Shown: one piece after another, positions 43,725-53,308 of the stretch
Position numbering within the stretch: position 1 is the first letter of the stretch
Layout of the letters: each line of letters opens with the position of its first letter
From: Bacteroidaceae bacterium
Lineage (GTDB): Bacteria; Bacteroidota; Bacteroidia; Bacteroidales; Bacteroidaceae
Direction of reading: 5' to 3'
DNA: 64,000 nt
Assembly (NCBI GenBank): GCA_017633615.1
Contig: JAGBPB010000012.1
Span: 16,067 to 80,066, forward strand
Notes under the pieces: generated by a model
What the model saw: the letters and a program-made list of their open reading frames with translations, nothing else
Databases searched by the model: none
Told to the model about the DNA's origin: nothing
Translations under genes and position numbers: made by a program

Positions 43725-43779
43725 GACCGCGGTCCCGGAGGGCCGCCAAGCTCCCGAAGGGAGCGCTTTCGCGGAAGCG
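43725..43779. repeat. Array of four tiny hairpins
   Basis: Four consecutive small palindromes are seen: GACCGCGGTC (43725-43734), GGTCC-CGGA-GGGCC (43731-43744), GCTCCC-GAA-GGGAGC (43750-43764) and CGCTTTC-GC-GGAAGCG (43764-43779), the last followed by an A-rich run. They fill the gap between walJ and the tRNA terminator. The open reading frame across them is not a gene. Confidence 0.6.
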
Positions 43780-43815
43780 AAATAAAAAAAGGAACCCTGA
43801 ATCCCTGGCGCGAAT

Positions 43816-43850
43816 ACGAAAAAGGAGGTCATCGAGACCTCCTTTTTCGT
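43816..43850 (-). terminator. Terminator of tRNA-Lys
   Basis: A perfect 15-bp stem has arms 43816-43830 and 43836-43850 with an ATCGA loop. On the minus strand the stem closes with a T5 run just past the tRNA 3' end. Confidence 0.9.
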
Positions 43851-43851
43851 G

Positions 43852-43924
43852 TACGCGATCAGGGATTCGAACCCTGGACCCATTGATTAAGAGTCAATTG
43901 CTCTACCAACTGAGCTAATCGCGC
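43852..43924 (-). tRNA. tRNA-Lys (anticodon CTT)
   Basis: Read on the minus strand, the 73-base gene has acceptor arms GCGCGAT/ATCGCGT (first pair G-U), a D arm AGCTCAGTTGGTAGAGC, anticodon arm ATTGA-CTCTTAA-TCAAT with anticodon CTT, and a T arm with GGTTCGAATCC. The discriminator base is A and CCA is not encoded. It has its own promoter and terminator. Confidence 0.97.
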
Positions 43925-43947
43925 AAATGCTTTCCTGAAAAGCGTTG

Positions 43948-43978
43948 CAAAGGTATTGCTTTTAATTGATTCTCCAAA
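43948..43978 (-). promoter_or_regulatory. Promoter of tRNA-Lys
   Basis: On the minus strand TTTG (43978-43975) and TACCTTTG (43955-43948) are exactly 19 bases apart, 23 bases before the mature tRNA. Confidence 0.8.
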
Positions 43979-44006
43979 AAGAAAAGATAACTTTTTTACA
44001 AAAAAA

Positions 44007-44038
44007 TGATGCCCTGAACACAACTGTCCAGGGCATCA
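44007..44038 (-). terminator. Terminator of the fasciclin lipoprotein gene
   Basis: TGATGCCCTG (44007-44016) pairs with CAGGGCATCA (44029-44038), with a T-rich run following on the minus strand. Confidence 0.85.
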
Positions 44039-44056
44039 ATAGAGAAAACATATTAA

Positions 44057-46120
44057 TCAGTTCCTGTCTTCACCAAAATCGTAAACGGTTTTTGGCACGA
44101 GTTCTATATAGTCAAACAGGAACTCTGCCTTGCTGCTGTCCAGAAGCTGTTTGATTCTGAGATAATATACAGTGTTGCTAGTCAAATACTCTGTGGCCAT
44201 AATGAGGCGTCCCATAGTGTTTATTGAACGATGTGGATCTCCATTAACTGTTTGCTGAGAGACCGAACCTTTCATCCATCCTCTGTTCTTCATTGCCTTA
44301 TCCAAGGCATCAATGGCCTCCTCATCATATTCATCATCGTTTATCTTATAATCATCATCTGAGAACCAACCAATATTGCGGGTGTCATTAAGCTGGCTGG
44401 CCTTAAGGTCTACGGGAATACCCAGAGGAACCCAGTCTGTCATCTGCAGCTCCTGTCCCGGTGCAATGCCGGCCAGATAGTTCTGAACAATGCCACACAG
44501 GTTATTGCATCGTATTGACAATCTGATCTGCCAGGTTCCGTCATGCGGAATAGGCGGCAGTTTTACATACATGTCAAAGTTACCCTCAATGTCAATGCCG
44601 TCACCTTCATAGGCATAGCTGTTCTTGGCTGGTGCACGCACTGACAGTGTGTAGTCTGAGATAAATGATACAAAGTTTGTAGGATCTTTGTATCCTGTGC
44701 CAATCTTCTCGTCGCTTTGAGGATTGCGCTGACGTCCTCCGGATGTAATGAAGTCAGGTGAGAGGGTGGTGCAGTCTACCCTGATGCGGCGGTCAAGAAT
44801 ATCTTCCCTTACTTTTTTGTCATATTGAAGGATTCCGTCAATGTAGTAATAGTTACCATTCATGGACGACTGTTTGTCTACCTTCATTTCACCGACAGAA
44901 AGTATCTTTATGCCTCTCTCTTTTGATCCCTTGAAATCCAATGTTCCGTTACCCTCTCTGTCGCGACGGTTGATATAAACAGAGCCGAGCTTTCCGTTTG
45001 TGTAGTCAGTTGATATTCTCATCAGAGTTCTTTGAGCCACGGGTTCAAAGTAGTCCTCCGGATCAGTAATCTTTGCATTGTAGATTCCTATGATATCCTT
45101 TCGGCCATTGATTATGTTTATATCTGCGTAGAACGGCAGGATATGATAAGCGATGAATCTGTTCAACGGATTCAAAGGATTGGTGTAATCCTGCATAATG
45201 GAATCCACTCCGTTATACTCATCATATATTTTCTTGGCATATTCAAGCATTGACTTTTCCGGTGCAGAAGCATCAGGGAGAACGCAGCTGATTCCATGAC
45301 TCCTATATAAAGTGTCCGGTTCAACAAGCAGGGTGAACATGGTTTTTCTTTTTTCCCAATAGTACACTTTGTACTTGTTGCCTGCAGATGTCAGTTCAAT
45401 GCCTTTGTAGACGGAATCATAGTCTATTTTGTAATCATCATCATAATACGTGTTCAGGAGATTATGATAACCGGTCAGTTTGAGAGCCTCACTGAACAGT
45501 CTGGTATTAGGATCATTGTCTACAAGGTCGTAGACGTAGTCACCTGTAAAGTCTATGCAGTTGTCTATGAGATGTACTACACCGTTCTCACAGGTGTCAT
45601 CCCTTGCTATGATGACAGAATTATGATTGAGTCGTCTTCTAAGTTCGTATACACCATCCGGGGCGCCTTCTTTGGCTGCCGAATCAAATGTGAGAATAAG
45701 ATATCTGTCGTTGAGATTGACCTTAGGGAACGGTCCTTCAACCATTTCTCCAACAAAACAGGTAATGTCAAGCAGATGTGTCCAGGCCAGTGTGTCGCAC
45801 ACTTCACCGGGGAGGTCTTCTACGCAGGTGTAGACAGTACCGTCCTTAATGGAGCGTTCTTCAAGAAATCTCTGAATACTTGCGTTGTTGGGTGCAAAGC
45901 AGGTATGCTCTCCGTATGTGGACAATTCTCCCCATACGCCGGCTTTCTTGAGAACTTTGACAAACTCGCTGAAATCAGGATTATTTTCCAGGTTTGAAGC
46001 TATTGTCTGGCCACTGAAGGTGTAGTAAGTGCCGGGGTGTTGCTCTTCCCAGCATCCGGAAAAGGTTAATGAAAACAACGCCAAACTGGCGATGAATGCT
46101 CCAAGGATAAACTTTCTCAT
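44057..46120 (-). CDS. Lipoprotein with fasciclin (FAS1) domains
   Basis: The 687-residue protein has a lipoprotein signal ending FSLTFSGC. Two FAS1-like domains follow (about 36-185 with GELSTYGEHTCFAPNNASIQ, and about 190-400 with NRFIAYHILPFYADINI), then a C-terminal domain of about 280 residues not recognised (PAKNSYAYEGDGIDIEGNFD and onward). FAS1 proteins mediate adhesion or polymer binding; in Bacteroidetes they are surface lipoproteins often found near SusC/SusD pairs, which are absent here. A terminator separates it from the tRNA. Confidence 0.82.
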   Translation of the reverse strand: MRKFILGAFIASLALFSLTFSGCWEEQHPGTYYTFSGQTIASNLENNPDFSEFVKVLKKAGVWGELSTYGEHTCFAPNNASIQRFLEERSIKDGTVYTCVEDLPGEVCDTLAWTHLLDITCFVGEMVEGPFPKVNLNDRYLILTFDSAAKEGAPDGVYELRRRLNHNSVIIARDDTCENGVVHLIDNCIDFTGDYVYDLVDNDPNTRLFSEALKLTGYHNLLNTYYDDDYKIDYDSVYKGIELTSAGNKYKVYYWEKRKTMFTLLVEPDTLYRSHGISCVLPDASAPEKSMLEYAKKIYDEYNGVDSIMQDYTNPLNPLNRFIAYHILPFYADINIINGRKDIIGIYNAKITDPEDYFEPVAQRTLMRISTDYTNGKLGSVYINRRDREGNGTLDFKGSKERGIKILSVGEMKVDKQSSMNGNYYYIDGILQYDKKVREDILDRRIRVDCTTLSPDFITSGGRQRNPQSDEKIGTGYKDPTNFVSFISDYTLSVRAPAKNSYAYEGDGIDIEGNFDMYVKLPPIPHDGTWQIRLSIRCNNLCGIVQNYLAGIAPGQELQMTDWVPLGIPVDLKASQLNDTRNIGWFSDDDYKINDDEYDEEAIDALDKAMKNRGWMKGSVSQQTVNGDPHRSINTMGRLIMATEYLTSNTVYYLRIKQLLDSSKAEFLFDYIELVPKTVYDFGEDRN

Positions 46121-46201
46121 ATGTTAATCGGTTACTATAGTATCAATTATAATAATTATACATTCATGGCCGTAAAGTTAAATATAGAATTCAAAAAATA
46201 T

Positions 46202-47611
46202 TTAAAACTTGAAGAATTTCTTTGCATTCCAATAAGAGATATCTTCAATCATCTGCTCAATACGTGTCATTTCACTTGCGGGAATCTCTCCTTTTTCCAC
46301 ATCGTTGCCTATAAGATTGCACAGTATGCGGCGGAAATATTCATGACGGGCGTATGATACGAATGAACGGCTGTCAGTAAGCATACCTACAAATCTTGAC
46401 AGCAGTCCAAGCATGCTGAGAACCTGCATCTGCTGTTCCATTCCGTTCTTCTGGTCCAGGAACCACCAGCCTGCACCAAGCTGTATCTTGCCGGGTACGC
46501 TTCCGTCCTGGAAGTTGCCTATGGTGGTGCCCACCATCTCAAAGTCAGACGGGTTAAGATTATAGATTATGGTTTTTGTGAGTTTGTCCATGCTGTTCAG
46601 GGTGTCAAGATAACGGTTCATGGCCTTGGCGGTCATTACCTGTGACATTGAGTCAAAACCTGTATCTTTACCTATGAGCTTGAACATCTTGCTGTTCTGG
46701 TTGCGTATTACGCCGTAGTGAAACTGCTGGGTCCAGCCGGTATCTGCATCCATTTTTCCGAATTCTATGAGCATGGCGCTCTTGAACTTGCGTATTTCTG
46801 AATCAGAAAGGGCTGTGCCTCCGTAAACTTTTGCAAATATCGCATCCAGTTCAGCGGGAGTGAAATCATCGGCGTAGAACTCCTCCATTCCGTGGTCGCT
46901 AAGACGGCATCCTTGCTCCTCAAAGTATTTGTGGCGTATGAGCAACGCCTTTACAATGTCATCAAAGCAGTTGATAGATACACCGCTTACCTTTGACAGT
47001 TTGTCAATGTAATCACGATATGCAGCGGGGTTCTCGACGGTCATTGCCATATCGGGACGCCAGGTGGGCAGTACCTTTACCTTGAATCCGCTCTCGCGTA
47101 CCTGCTTGTGGTATTCAAGTGAATCAACGGGGTCATCGGTGGTGCATACTGCCTCAACATTGTAGTGGAGCATGAGGTTGCGGGCGCTGAATTCAGGGCT
47201 GGCAAGTTTCTCATTGCACTCATCATATATCTCCTTGGCGGTATCGGGATTCAGGACCTTGTCTATTCCAAAGCAGGTCTTGAGCTCCAGGTGTGTCCAG
47301 TGGTAGAGCGGGTTGCGCATGCAGTAGGGCATGGTCTCAGCCCATTTCTGGAACTTGTCCCAATCAGATGCATCGCCGGTAATATATTTCTCTGCTACAC
47401 CGTTGGTACGCAGGGCACGCCATTTGTAATGGTCACCTCCCAGCCACAATTCTGTAATGGAGCGAAACTTGTGGTCCTCAGCTACCTCCTGAGGATTAAG
47501 GTGGCAGTGGTAGTCTATTATGGGCAGTTTCTTTGCGTGGTCGTGAAACAGATGTTCTGCGGTCTTGGACTGAAGCAGAAAGTTCTCATGAATGAACGGT
47601 TTGTTGGTCAT
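46202..47611 (-). CDS. uxaC: Glucuronate/galacturonate isomerase
   Basis: The 469-residue enzyme of the amidohydrolase superfamily isomerises D-glucuronate to D-fructuronate and D-galacturonate to D-tagaturonate. The metal motif is DYHCHLNPQE near residue 33, and LTDSRSFVSYARHEYFRRI is the family's C-terminal signature. It is 31 bases after uxaE on the same strand, so the two form a hexuronate unit that complements uxuA-uxuB at 1.7-4.6 kb. Confidence 0.95.
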   Translation of the reverse strand: MTNKPFIHENFLLQSKTAEHLFHDHAKKLPIIDYHCHLNPQEVAEDHKFRSITELWLGGDHYKWRALRTNGVAEKYITGDASDWDKFQKWAETMPYCMRNPLYHWTHLELKTCFGIDKVLNPDTAKEIYDECNEKLASPEFSARNLMLHYNVEAVCTTDDPVDSLEYHKQVRESGFKVKVLPTWRPDMAMTVENPAAYRDYIDKLSKVSGVSINCFDDIVKALLIRHKYFEEQGCRLSDHGMEEFYADDFTPAELDAIFAKVYGGTALSDSEIRKFKSAMLIEFGKMDADTGWTQQFHYGVIRNQNSKMFKLIGKDTGFDSMSQVMTAKAMNRYLDTLNSMDKLTKTIIYNLNPSDFEMVGTTIGNFQDGSVPGKIQLGAGWWFLDQKNGMEQQMQVLSMLGLLSRFVGMLTDSRSFVSYARHEYFRRILCNLIGNDVEKGEIPASEMTRIEQMIEDISYWNAKKFFKF

Positions 47612-47642
47612 ATGGGTTGTAATAATATGGTTTGCAATAGGT

Positions 47643-48887
47643 TTAAAACAGACGTGCTATATGTCTGTCCTGAATATTCTCTTTTACTTGCAGGGCTATT
47701 ACCTCTGCATTACGTTTAAGAGCGGGGTAGAATTCATCGCCCAGTTCTGCCGCAATCTTGTAGCTTACGTGTACAAGCTGGCGGAAGTCAGGGTTGTAGA
47801 GAGGATCCTGGAGATTATGCCTCAGGGCACGTGCATATTCACTGCCGCTCCATGATTCAATCTGTTTTGCTGTAGGTAATTTGGCGGGATTTATGTCAAT
47901 GACTGTGGCGTATGGTATGCACAGCTCCTCCATACGGTCAAGTGCCGATACGGCTATCTTTTTGGCCAGGTTGAGAGCCTGCTCGTCACCAAGAGCCAGA
48001 CCTATGTTCTCTTCAAGCCAGGTAGTTCCTGCGGTCTTGATGTGTATGCCTTTGTCATACTGTCTGATAAGCCGGCCCATAATGGGGTAGATTGAGAATT
48101 TGTCACTGCCTGAGTGTATGCTTAATTTGAGCCCTGCGGGCAAGTCAAATTCTTTTACCGCAAAGTCTATTACCATGAGATCCTCACGGAATTCCTTTTC
48201 AAATTGCACGGTATCACCCACATAATCAACGCCTTTGTTGAAACGGCCTGTAAACTTTGGCGCAATTGTCTGAGCGGGAATCTGCTCTTGAGCCAGAGCG
48301 CTCAGTATGAAGAATATCTCAATGGGAGTCTGCGGAGCATCCACTTCATCCATTGAAACCTCTGTCACAAAATTGTCGGCACCTTTTCTGCTTGCAATAT
48401 GGCGGTAAATGCGGCCTGCCTCCTGTGTCGCATATAGGTATTTTCCGGCCATGGATTCCAAAAGCTTGCGGTCAACTTTGAAAGGCTCATCAATACCGGG
48501 GATACATAACGTACCAGTGTATTTAAGATTGCTGTCAACGAATTTGCTTATAGAATCCGCATCGGCGGTTTTGCCTATATAATCAGCTACATCAATCGTA
48601 AAGAAATCAGAGGCGTCAATGAAACGGTCCACGTTGTTCATATTGATGTGGTCTGCATCAACAAAATAAGGTTTCTTGTACCCGAGAGCTTTTACTGCCT
48701 CATCTGCTTCCTGACGCGTGTGGATGGGTTCGGTGCCTATAATCTGATGCTCACGGTTGGATTTGTTCCATACAGGTACAAACTCAAAGGGATATTTTCC
48801 GGCAGCTTCAATGAGTGCAGCGAGCTGGGCTTTCCCCTCGTGTGAGAAACGGTCACCAATTCCAAAAGAATATTTTCCTATTTTCAT
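47643..48887 (-). CDS. uxaE: Tagaturonate epimerase family protein
   Basis: The 414-residue protein matches the UxaE family, described in Thermotoga as converting D-tagaturonate to D-fructuronate. This joins the galacturonate route to the glucuronate route without UxaA/UxaB. Typical text is FSIGDRFSHEGKAQ-like at the start (FGIGDRFSHEGKAQLAAL), PYFVDADHINMNN, and SIHSGSDKFSIYP with metal-site residues. A -7 box TATCTTTG (48900-48893) lies in the pdxB end. Confidence 0.85.
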   Translation of the reverse strand: MKIGKYSFGIGDRFSHEGKAQLAALIEAAGKYPFEFVPVWNKSNREHQIIGTEPIHTRQEADEAVKALGYKKPYFVDADHINMNNVDRFIDASDFFTIDVADYIGKTADADSISKFVDSNLKYTGTLCIPGIDEPFKVDRKLLESMAGKYLYATQEAGRIYRHIASRKGADNFVTEVSMDEVDAPQTPIEIFFILSALAQEQIPAQTIAPKFTGRFNKGVDYVGDTVQFEKEFREDLMVIDFAVKEFDLPAGLKLSIHSGSDKFSIYPIMGRLIRQYDKGIHIKTAGTTWLEENIGLALGDEQALNLAKKIAVSALDRMEELCIPYATVIDINPAKLPTAKQIESWSGSEYARALRHNLQDPLYNPDFRQLVHVSYKIAAELGDEFYPALKRNAEVIALQVKENIQDRHIARLF

Positions 48888-48905
48888 AATTACAAAGATA
48901 TGTTT

Positions 48906-50039
48906 TCAATCGCAAATATTGAATCCGGCTTCTCTTAAAAAAACGGTTGAACGACCGGAATCGTCGTTGATCAGCCTGACGCTGAAAGCCGGGAATTCAC
49001 GCCTCACGGGATAGCCGGAGCGCAGTCCTTCAAATCCGGATACATCTTTTCTGAGCATTGAATCATCTGATTTGATGTCATATGAATGCAGGATAGCTTC
49101 AGCAAGTACGCTTTGCGGCTTTTTGCCGGTTGTATCGATAGAGAATTCTACGGGGTACGCAGGGAGTGGCATATCACTTATCTCCCAGTTCTGGCAGGGC
49201 AGGTCAAAGAAACGCCCCAGTGCCTGTACGCACATCATGGTTCCGGTTGCTTTACCGTCAGCTGAGTATCCTGCTATATGGGGCGTGCCGCAGTATAGCA
49301 GTTGGAGCAGTTCACTGTCAATATCGGGCTCATTCTCCCAGACATCAAGAGCGGCTGCACGTATTCTTTTCTGCCTTAGGATATCTTTGAGCGCTTCACC
49401 GTCAACAACCTCACCGCGAGAGGAGTTTATTAGAATCTGATTTGCGTTCAGCATGGAGAGCCTGGCTTTGTCAAACAGATGATAAGTGGCATCATCTCCG
49501 TCAAGGGACAACGGAACGTGCAAGGATATTATGTCACATTCTTTTATTATCTGTTCCAGTGTTCTGAAAGCATCCGCGCCTTCCCTGCGGGCTCGGGGTG
49601 GGTCACAGAGCAGTACCCTGAATCCCAGCAGAGCAGCCAGACGCGCCACTTTACTGCCTACATTACCCACACCAACAACACCCAGCGTCTTGTCCCTGAA
49701 ACTGAAACCCATGTCCCGTGCCATACTGACAAGTAGTGAACCTATGTACTGCTGTACGGACCATGAATTGCATCCGGGAGCGTTGGTCCAACTGATTCCG
49801 TTTGATTCACACCATGTGGTGTCGATGTGGTCATATCCTATGGTTGCGGTGGCAATGAAACGCACTCTGGAACCCTCCAGGAGCTGTGCGTTACACTTGG
49901 TTCTTGTCCTGATAATAAGAGCATCGGCTTCCCGGACTATCTCAGGAGTTATTTCCTGGCCAGGGACATATGAAACATCGCAGTAGGGTTCAAGTACCCC
50001 TTTCAGAAACGGAATATGTGAATCACAGACTACTTTCAT
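48906..50039 (-). CDS. pdxB: Erythronate-4-phosphate dehydrogenase
   Basis: The 377-residue D-isomer dehydrogenase oxidises 4-phosphoerythronate in the DXP-dependent pathway to pyridoxal phosphate. The NAD motif is GVVGVGNVGSKVARLA, and the catalytic Arg-Glu-His set is in LINSSRGEVVDG, WENEPDID and PHIAGYSADGK. The C-terminal PdxB dimerisation domain is present. Its first 17 bases lie inside the end of the upstream AraC-type regulator gene, which is unusual. Confidence 0.93.
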   Translation of the reverse strand: MKVVCDSHIPFLKGVLEPYCDVSYVPGQEITPEIVREADALIIRTRTKCNAQLLEGSRVRFIATATIGYDHIDTTWCESNGISWTNAPGCNSWSVQQYIGSLLVSMARDMGFSFRDKTLGVVGVGNVGSKVARLAALLGFRVLLCDPPRARREGADAFRTLEQIIKECDIISLHVPLSLDGDDATYHLFDKARLSMLNANQILINSSRGEVVDGEALKDILRQKRIRAAALDVWENEPDIDSELLQLLYCGTPHIAGYSADGKATGTMMCVQALGRFFDLPCQNWEISDMPLPAYPVEFSIDTTGKKPQSVLAEAILHSYDIKSDDSMLRKDVSGFEGLRSGYPVRREFPAFSVRLINDDSGRSTVFLREAGFNICD

Positions 50040-51219
50040 TGCTGATTATTGGTTTATGAGTGGTGGCCAGCCATATCTTTGGAGTGACACCTGTAGTTTT
50101 CTTGAATATGTTATTGAAGGCTGATGCGTTAGGAAAGCCACAGGCTGTTGCAATGTCGGACTGTTTGGCTTCATTGTGCTGTAGCAGATACTGCTTAGCG
50201 TAGTCAATTCTCAATGTGTTTATAAAATCAGAGAAACTCATGTTATATGTATTGTTCACAAGTTTAGAGATATATGTCCTGTTCGTGTTGAGCATGGAGG
50301 CTATGTCAGATATTCTGATTCCTTGTTTAAGGAACATTTGTTTGTTGAGAACCAGATCCTCAAACCGGCGGCGCAGAGCCCCTTCGTTGACATAGTCCAG
50401 AGAGGCATCGGCTGCTATGGAAATGACGGGGCGTATGTCTTCTGAACCGATACTGTTTATATCGTCTGACAGACCGGTGTATGAGAGGATGAATATTGAA
50501 ACGGAGAGAATTATGCAGATGGTATATGCATGCCATGATGTAATGTCTCCAGCTGAAATGATAACTGTTTCCAGAAGAGAGTATGCAATTATGATAACAG
50601 TGCAATTAAAGAGTTGAGAATGGCGTGGTTTCTTTATCGCTCTGATTGAAGCATAAATTAACCACAGGATCAGTTCAATTGCCAGTATGCCGTAAAAGAT
50701 CCGGAATGAGCAGAAATGTATTATTTGCTCCATTCTGTCTTGGTGTGTCTTTGCAGGGATATTTTCAATGCTGTCTATGAAACTGTCAGTTCCGGCTAAT
50801 ATGAAAAGTATGATTTCTGCAAAGAGCAATAAGACCGGTATTGCCATCCATGTATGCGCTGAAGGTTTCCATTCACGGCCGGTAGATAGAAAGGAGTAAT
50901 ACCGGAGTGCGGCCGGGATGATCATGGGGGTAGTGAATTGCTTGATAAAAAAGGATGCAAGCATAATATTACCGCTACTGTATGGCAGTCCGGCTTGAGC
51001 GGCAGATGCAATACATAGTGTAGTAAGCAATAAAATGAGCATGCGGGAGCGCCTGTCATTTTTCTTTGCGAGCAATAACAGTACAAGCCAGAACAGGCAT
51101 GTTATAAATGGTAAAAAGTGAAAGACAGAACCGGTCAACTCAGTATATCCACTTAAAAAACAGCGTTGTAAAATTATGGCCTTTTTTACGTTTTTGCAAT
51201 TATTTATGTGATTAATCAT
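50023..51219 (-). CDS. Membrane-bound AraC-type transcription regulator
   Basis: The 398-residue protein has about seven membrane spans (for example FLPFITCLFWLVLLLLA, VLLLFAEIILFILAG, CTVIIIAYSLLETVIISAG) and then a cytoplasmic AraC-type two-helix-turn-helix domain (ISDIASMLNTNRTYISKLVN; AKQSDIATACGFPNASAF). It probably senses a signal at the membrane and binds DNA; the ligand and targets are unknown. The frame opens at 51294, but that stretch contains the glyA terminator, so the ATG at 51219 is chosen. It overlaps pdxB by 17 bases. Confidence 0.8.
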   Translation of the reverse strand: MINHINNCKNVKKAIILQRCFLSGYTELTGSVFHFLPFITCLFWLVLLLLAKKNDRRSRMLILLLTTLCIASAAQAGLPYSSGNIMLASFFIKQFTTPMIIPAALRYYSFLSTGREWKPSAHTWMAIPVLLLFAEIILFILAGTDSFIDSIENIPAKTHQDRMEQIIHFCSFRIFYGILAIELILWLIYASIRAIKKPRHSQLFNCTVIIIAYSLLETVIISAGDITSWHAYTICIILSVSIFILSYTGLSDDINSIGSEDIRPVISIAADASLDYVNEGALRRRFEDLVLNKQMFLKQGIRISDIASMLNTNRTYISKLVNNTYNMSFSDFINTLRIDYAKQYLLQHNEAKQSDIATACGFPNASAFNNIFKKTTGVTPKIWLATTHKPIISNESSL

Positions 51220-51234
51220 TGTTATGAAAACATA

Positions 51235-51260
51235 AAAGCCCGACCTTCTGGCCGGGCTTT
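51235..51260 (-). terminator. Terminator of the pyrB-glyA unit
   Basis: AAAGCCCG (51235-51242) pairs with CGGGCTTT (51253-51260). It stands 24 bases after the glyA stop on the minus strand and before the regulator gene. Confidence 0.8.
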
Positions 51261-51283
51261 CAGTATTATGACTGTCTGATAAA

Positions 51284-52564
51284 TCAATATGCAAACATGG
51301 GATAGTCTTTCATCATGTCGTTTACACGTGCACGGACCTTTGTAATTACAGCCTCATCCTCTGGCGCATTCAGAACCTCCTCAATGAGCTCTGCAATGAT
51401 TACCATCATGTCCTCCTTGGCACCGCGTGTGGTGATGGCGGGGGTACCAAAGCGCAGACCTGATGTCTGGAAGGCGCTGCGTGAGTCAAACGGAACCATG
51501 TTCTTGTTGGCGGTGATATCGGCAGCAACAAGCGCCTTCTCAGCAACCTTACCGGTCAGGTCTGGATACTTTGAACGCAGGTCAACCAACATGCTGTGGT
51601 TGTCAGTGCCACCTGATACGATTGTGAAACCGCGCTTGGTCAGTTCCTCAGCCAGCTTCTTGGCGTTCTTCTGAACCTGAATCTGATACTCCTTGAACTC
51701 AGGCTGGAGAGCCTCGCCGAATGCAACGGCCTTGGCTGCGATAACGTGTTCCAGAGGACCGCCCTGTGTGCCGGGGAATACGGCTGAGTCAATGAGCTGT
51801 GACATCATTTTGGTCTCACCCTTGGGGGTCTTGCGGCCACGGGGATCCTCAAAGTCCTTACCCAGCAGGATGATACCGCCGCGGGGACCGCGCAGTGTCT
51901 TGTGGGTGGTAGAGGTAACGATGTGAGCATACTTTACTGGGTTCTCAAGCAGACCGGCTGCAATAAGGCCGGCAGGGTGGGCCATATCTATCATAAGGAG
52001 AGCACCAACCTCATCGGCAATCTTGCGCATACGGGCGTAATCCCATTCGCGTGAATATGCTGAACCACCACCGATAATTAGTTTGGGCTTTACCTCAAGT
52101 GCCAGCTGCTCCATCTTGTCATAGTCCACGCGACCGGTCTCGGGATTGAGGTCATAACCTACAGCGTGGTAGAGGATACCTGATGAGTTGACTGCAGAAC
52201 CGTGTGAAAGGTGACCGCCGTGTGCAAGGTTAAGGCCCATGAAGGTTTCTCCCGGCATCAGTACGGCTTGGAGAACAGCAGCATTGGCCTGGGCACCGGA
52301 GTGGGGCTGAACGTTGGCGTACTCAGCGCCGAACAGCTTTTTGATACGTGCAATAGCCAGGCTCTCGGCCTCATCTACAACCTCGCAGCCACCATAGTAA
52401 CGCTTACCGGGATAACCCTCGGCGTACTTGTTTGTCAGGCATGATCCCATGGCCTGCATAACCTGGTCACTTACAAAGTTCTCTGAGGCAATCAGCTCAA
52501 TGCCTTTAGCCTGGCGCTGATGTTCGCGCTCGATGATGTCAAAAATCTCTTGATCTCTTTTCAT
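51284..52564 (-). CDS. glyA: Serine hydroxymethyltransferase
   Basis: The 426-residue PLP enzyme interconverts serine and glycine, loading tetrahydrofolate with a one-carbon unit. The PLP lysine is in [15 protein letters not shown], and the start [11 protein letters not shown] is diagnostic. It is the last gene of a minus-strand run from pyrB, 24 bases after the porT-like gene, and is closed by a terminator. Confidence 0.96.
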   Translation of the reverse strand: MKRDQEIFDIIEREHQRQAKGIELIASENFVSDQVMQAMGSCLTNKYAEGYPGKRYYGGCEVVDEAESLAIARIKKLFGAEYANVQPHSGAQANAAVLQAVLMPGETFMGLNLAHGGHLSHGSAVNSSGILYHAVGYDLNPETGRVDYDKMEQLALEVKPKLIIGGGSAYSREWDYARMRKIADEVGALLMIDMAHPAGLIAAGLLENPVKYAHIVTSTTHKTLRGPRGGIILLGKDFEDPRGRKTPKGETKMMSQLIDSAVFPGTQGGPLEHVIAAKAVAFGEALQPEFKEYQIQVQKNAKKLAEELTKRGFTIVSGGTDNHSMLVDLRSKYPDLTGKVAEKALVAADITANKNMVPFDSRSAFQTSGLRFGTPAITTRGAKEDMMVIIAELIEEVLNAPEDEAVITKVRARVNDMMKDYPMFAY

Positions 52565-52588
52565 ATTTTTTTGTGTTGGTTTATATTT

Positions 52589-53308
52589 CTAGAACATTAA
52601 TCCGTACGAGAAAGAAATGATACCCATCCGTCTTTCAAGCTTGTAATCGGGCTGCGGGGTGGCTCCTGAGGTCTCAATAAGGGATTTTGAGATGTTGTTC
52701 ACAGTGGCTTCATATTCAAAATCCAGAAACGTTCTTCCTATCTGTACGCTTAATCCTGCGGTCCATCCCACCAGAAGGTCCACAGGCTTTTCCGTGAACT
52801 CATACGGTGTGGTGTTGCCGATGGATGAAGTGAAGTATTTATTGGGAATATATCTGAGTCTGGGGCCTGTGAATATTGACATACAGTACGGTGACTGGTT
52901 TACAATATTGCATCCTATCTGAAGAGGTACCATCAGTGAAACCATTGAGTATGAGCAGGGAATGTCTGACTTGGACGTGGCTTCAGGATTCCAGCTGTTT
53001 TTGTCAATGTAAAACGATGAATTGTTGTAACCAAGCCCCACACCTGATTGGAAAAGGAATCTTTTTGAATTCAGCTTGAACTGGAGGGCGATAAAGTTTC
53101 CTACCTGCGTATCCTGAGTATAATCGGTGAGTTTGTGTCCGTCAATGAGGGCATTTGTGACATATGTGCCGGATGCAGCAAAGCCTATTCTGGCTCCCCA
53201 TGTGAAAGAGGGCATGTCACTCTCTTTCTTGTCCGGTTCCTTTGCGTTTATGGCCAGAACCGGAAGGAGCATTGCGAGCAGCGTCAGCACATAACGTCTT
53301 GTTGTCAT
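52589..53308 (-). CDS. PorT-like outer-membrane beta-barrel protein
   Basis: The 239-residue protein has a signal peptide ([20 protein letters not shown]) and an eight-strand outer-membrane barrel pattern ([55 protein letters not shown]). Such small PorT-family barrels are common in Bacteroidetes; some serve protein secretion, and this one's role is unknown. The start overlaps the pyrI stop (ATGA), so it is translationally tied to pyrimidine synthesis, which is odd for an envelope protein. An earlier in-frame start at 53356 lies inside pyrI. Confidence 0.8.
   Translation of the reverse strand: MTTRRYVLTLLAMLLPVLAINAKEPDKKESDMPSFTWGARIGFAASGTYVTNALIDGHKLTDYTQDTQVGNFIALQFKLNSKRFLFQSGVGLGYNNSSFYIDKNSWNPEATSKSDIPCSYSMVSLMVPLQIGCNIVNQSPYCMSIFTGPRLRYIPNKYFTSSIGNTTPYEFTEKPVDLLVGWTAGLSVQIGRTFLDFEYEATVNNISKSLIETSGATPQPDYKLERRMGIISFSYGLMF

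Noticed and set aside
43673..43918. 81-codon open frame ending in SGIRTLDPLIKSQLL
   Set aside because: Its end is the reverse of tRNA-Lys and its middle is hairpin sequence; this is a common annotation artefact.
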